From Pelagerythrobacter marensis (lineage in GTDB: Bacteria > Pseudomonadota > Alphaproteobacteria > Sphingomonadales > Sphingomonadaceae): a DNA stretch of 64,000 bases. Under the pieces are notes generated by a model. That model saw nothing but the letters and a program-made list of their open reading frames with translations. It did no database searches and was not told where the DNA came from. The position numbers were made by a program, and so were the translations under genes. Shown here in pieces: positions 61,497 through 64,000 of this stretch. Position 1 is the first letter of the stretch; every line of letters begins with the position of its first letter. Location of the stretch: contig NZ_CP011805.1 of assembly GCF_001028625.1 (NCBI RefSeq), forward strand, positions 2,527,001 through 2,591,000, in the 5' to 3' direction.

Positions 61497-63789
61497 TCTC
61501 CGCGGCTTCCATCTCGGCCGCGCGCTTCATGTTGCGCGTCAGCTGGGCGATGCCGCCGAGATAGGGCGCCGGCACGGGGGCACGATCGTATTCGTGCTGT
61601 GCCGCGGCGCGCAATGTCCACATGGGATCGATCATGTGCGGCCGGCCGAGCGCCACCAGATCTGCCCGCCCGGCGGCCAGAATCGAATTGACGTGGTCGG
61701 TTTCGAAGATGTTGCCGACGGCCATCGTCGAAACCCGTGCCTCGTTCCGGATCTGGTCGGCGAAGGGCGTCTGGAACATGCGCCCGTAAACCGGACGCGA
61801 TGCCGCCCAGGTCTGCCCGGCGGAAACGTCGATCAGGTCGGCCCCGGCAGCCTGAAACGCTTCGGCGATCTGCACGGCTTCGTCCGGCGTCACGCCTGCC
61901 GTTCCCATCCAGTCGGTGGCAGAGATGCGAACCGACATCGGCCGGTCGGCAGGCCAGACGGCGCGCATCGCGGAGAAGACTTCGAGGGGATAGCGCAGGC
62001 GGTTTTCCAGCGAGCCGCCATATTCGTCGTTCCGCCGGTTCTGCAGCGGGGTGATGAAGCTGGACAGAAGATAGCCGTGGGCGGCGTGCATCTCCACCAT
62101 ATCGAAGCCAGCTTCTATCGCGCGCTGCGTAGCAGCCACGAACTGATCGCGGACCTGGATCATATCGTCCCGGTTCATCGGGCGCGGGACCTGGTTGGCT
62201 TCGTTCCACGGCACGTCCGATGCGGCGATCAGCGGCCAGTTGCCGCTGTCGAGCGGTTCGTCCATTCCCTCCCAGCCGATCCTGGTGGAACCTTTGGCGC
62301 CCGAATGGCCGAGCTGGAGACAGATCCTGGCCGGGGTTTCGCGGTGCACAAAATCGGTGATGCGGCGCCACGCGGCGACATGTTCGGGCGCATACATGCC
62401 GGGGCATCCCGGGGTGATCCGCCCATCGGCGGAAACGCAGGTCATTTCGGTATAGACTAGCCCCGCACCGCCTTGCGCACGGGTGCCGTAGTGGACCAGA
62501 TGAAAATCGCCGGGCATGCCGTTTTTGGCGCTGTACATTGCCATCGGCGATACGACGACGCGGTTGCACAGGCGCATCTCGCGCAGCTTGTAAGGGGCGA
62601 ACATCGGTGGGGCGATTTCGTCCGCGCCGTCGGGGGCCTGGGTCTGAAACCAGCGCTCCACCCCTTCCAGCCATGCCTTGTCGCGCAGCCTCAGGTTTTC
62701 GTGGCTGACCCGCTGCGAGCGGGTGAGCAGCGAATATGCGAACTGGAGCGGCGGAAAGGCCAGATAGCGGTCGAGCGTTTCGAACCACTCGGTCGAATTG
62801 CGCGCGCTGTTCTGAAGCTTCAGCACCTCGACGCTGCGCTCCGCCTGATATTCGGCAAGCGCCTGCGCCCGGTCGAGGCCCGGGCGGTTGAGCACCTCGG
62901 CCAGCTTGATCGCATCTTCCAGCGCCAGCTTGGTGCCCGATCCGATCGAGAAATGCGCGGTATGCGCTGCGTCGCCGAGCAGGACGAACTTCTCGTACGA
63001 CCAGTTGGCGGTAACGATGCGGCGGAAATTGAGCCACGCCTTCGGTCCCGGCAGGTGCGTGGCGTTGGACATCAGGGCGTGACCGTCGAGATGCTTCGCG
63101 AAGATTGTTTCGCACAGCGCGATCGCGTCGGGCTGGTCCATCCGGTCGAGGCCGAGCCGCTGCCAGGTTTCCGGCTCCATCTCTACGATGAATGTCGAAA
63201 GCCGGTCGTCGAAACGATAGGCGTGGGCCCATATCCAGCCGGCATCCGTCTGTTCGAACGCAAATGTGAAGGCATCGAACTGCTTTTCGGTGCCGAACCA
63301 GAAAAACTTGTTCTTTCGCACCTGAATATCGGCGTCGAAATGTTCGGCGTGGGCAGTGCGAATGCGGCTGTTCGCGCCATCGGCCGCGATCACCAGATCG
63401 TAGTCCGCCCAATCGGCCAGATCGGCGCTCGCTTCATGTTCGAAGTGCAGGCCGATGCCCAGCTCGCGTGCACGATCCTGCAGTATCGCGAGCAGCCGCT
63501 TGCGCCCGATGCCGATAAATCCGTGCCCCCCCGAACGGATGGATTCGCCGCGGATGTGGACTTCGATATCGTCCCAATGGGCGAATTCGTCGCGGATCGT
63601 CTCCCCGCTGACCGGGTCGTTGGCCATCAGATTCTCGACTGTCTGGTCCGAGAAGACGACTCCCCAGCCGAACGTATCGTCGGCACGATTGCGTTCGAAC
63701 ACGTCGATCGTGTGCGATGGATCGCGCAGCTTCATCGAGATAGCGAAATAGAGGCCTGCCGGGCCGCCGCCTGCGCATGCGATCTTCAT
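61489..63789 (-). CDS. 2-aminobenzoyl-CoA / salicylyl-CoA monooxygenase-reductase fusion
   Basis: 766 residues, two enzymes in one chain. Residues 1-385 are a FAD aromatic hydroxylase (GGGPAGLYFAIS; LVIAADGANSRIR; LLGDAAHTAHFSIGSG). Residues about 395-766 are an Old Yellow Enzyme FMN domain (LQLGHSGAKGSTRIGW; DMVEMHAAHGYLLSSFITPL; VALGRPHMIDP). This exact fusion is that of Azoarcus 2-aminobenzoyl-CoA monooxygenase/reductase and of proteins annotated salicylyl-CoA 5-hydroxylase/oxidoreductase. It hydroxylates the CoA-activated ring, then reduces it. First gene of the operon. Confidence 0.92.
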   Translation of the reverse strand: MKIACAGGGPAGLYFAISMKLRDPSHTIDVFERNRADDTFGWGVVFSDQTVENLMANDPVSGETIRDEFAHWDDIEVHIRGESIRSGGHGFIGIGRKRLLAILQDRARELGIGLHFEHEASADLADWADYDLVIAADGANSRIRTAHAEHFDADIQVRKNKFFWFGTEKQFDAFTFAFEQTDAGWIWAHAYRFDDRLSTFIVEMEPETWQRLGLDRMDQPDAIALCETIFAKHLDGHALMSNATHLPGPKAWLNFRRIVTANWSYEKFVLLGDAAHTAHFSIGSGTKLALEDAIKLAEVLNRPGLDRAQALAEYQAERSVEVLKLQNSARNSTEWFETLDRYLAFPPLQFAYSLLTRSQRVSHENLRLRDKAWLEGVERWFQTQAPDGADEIAPPMFAPYKLREMRLCNRVVVSPMAMYSAKNGMPGDFHLVHYGTRAQGGAGLVYTEMTCVSADGRITPGCPGMYAPEHVAAWRRITDFVHRETPARICLQLGHSGAKGSTRIGWEGMDEPLDSGNWPLIAASDVPWNEANQVPRPMNRDDMIQVRDQFVAATQRAIEAGFDMVEMHAAHGYLLSSFITPLQNRRNDEYGGSLENRLRYPLEVFSAMRAVWPADRPMSVRISATDWMGTAGVTPDEAVQIAEAFQAAGADLIDVSAGQTWAASRPVYGRMFQTPFADQIRNEARVSTMAVGNIFETDHVNSILAAGRADLVALGRPHMIDPMWTLRAAAQHEYDRAPVPAPYLGGIAQLTRNMKRAAEMEAAENG

Positions 63790-63847
63790 CTCGCCAACTC
63801 CTTTCCCGATTTGTCGAACGATCGACTGGCTAAGTCGTCGGGAAATT

Positions 63848-63879
63848 TATTTCAACCTTAAAATTTTAAGCTTGAAATA
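63848..63879. promoter_or_regulatory. 32-bp palindromic operator
   Basis: TATTTCAA-C-CTTAAAA / TTTTAAG-C-TTGAAATA: 16-bp arms with a single mismatch, 58 bp upstream of the monooxygenase start and 50 bp before the divergent plus-strand gene. It is the strongest palindrome seen in the window and sits where a MarR-type repressor would control both directions. Confidence 0.7.
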
Positions 63880-63929
63880 TCGTATATCACGTAATTATGC
63901 ACGTGTATGGGAAATCTGGAGATGCGACT

Positions 63930-64000
63930 ATGAAGTGGCCAGCGCAGCGCCTTGCGGCGGGATCGAAGAAATCCTTCGGGATGTATGACGAGGCGGCCAA
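63930..64000 (+). CDS. Start of a divergent gene (cut by window edge)
   Basis: 23 codons visible (MKWPAQRLAAGSKKSFGMYD...), preceded by GGAG about 7 nt upstream. It is divergent from the aromatic-CoA operon across the palindrome, so it is probably co-regulated; a ligase or transporter would fit, but too little is visible to name it. Confidence 0.45.
   Translation, partial: MKWPAQRLAAGSKKSFGMYDEAA

Noticed and set aside
61478..63412. 644-codon minus-strand frame in another phase of the monooxygenase gene
   Set aside because: Low-complexity Arg-rich translation; the real frame has FAD and FMN motifs throughout.

Overview
The window looks like a chromosomal segment of an alphaproteobacterium, most likely Sphingomonadales (Erythrobacteraceae or Sphingomonadaceae). 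This is inferred from high GC, the PCMT-like / TolC / PopZ-type gene order, an MmcB-type protein, and several TonB-receptor, S9-peptidase and DUF885 genes. The exact genus cannot be read from the sequence.

Layout. (1) 1-7.7 kb is core chromosome: class I fumarate hydratase (cut by the left edge), a degenerate PCMT-family protein, TolC, a PopZ/DUF2497 protein, an S9 peptidase overlapping a small ferredoxin-like protein, MmcB, a conserved small protein, and tRNA-Arg(CCG). (2) 7.78-33.42 kb is an integrated element of about 25.6 kb in the 3' end of that tRNA. A 53-bp copy of the tRNA 3' part (one mismatch) closes its right end. It carries a tyrosine recombinase, two HTH regulators, an XRE/ImmA pair, a MobA/MobL-like relaxase split by a one-base frameshift, a module of two exonucleases plus uncharacterised genes, and two defence loci. 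These loci are a three-gene DUF262 / DUF3696-type ATPase / unknown operon, and a type I restriction-modification operon with an extra single-TRD gene, a RhuM gene and a YgjP-like metalloprotease. No conjugation pore genes are visible, so it reads as an integrative mobilizable element.

(3) 33.5-47.7 kb is a scavenging cluster: three DUF885 hydrolases, a TonB-dependent receptor, an exported S9 peptidase, a DUF3830 protein, a BASS-family transporter, a FAD amino-acid oxidase and a MarR regulator. (4) 47.7-55.9 kb holds a cyclase-iorA-iorB operon for 2-oxoacid (arylpyruvate) oxidation, a TPR/2OG-oxygenase protein, an exported amidohydrolase and a second MarR. (5) 56.2-63.8 kb is one tightly overlapping eight-gene operon: a FAD-monooxygenase/Old-Yellow-Enzyme fusion of the 2-aminobenzoyl-CoA (or salicylyl-CoA) type, SDR, MarR, enoyl-CoA hydratase, acyl-CoA dehydrogenase, thioesterase, RidA and glutaryl-CoA dehydrogenase. 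It is preceded by a 32-bp palindrome in a divergent promoter.

Read together, regions 3-5 suggest import and hydrolysis of peptide-like substrates, oxidative deamination, arylpyruvate to aryl-acetyl-CoA conversion, and CoA-thioester ring degradation, possibly of tryptophan or anthranilate. The individual families are well supported; the joined pathway is inference.
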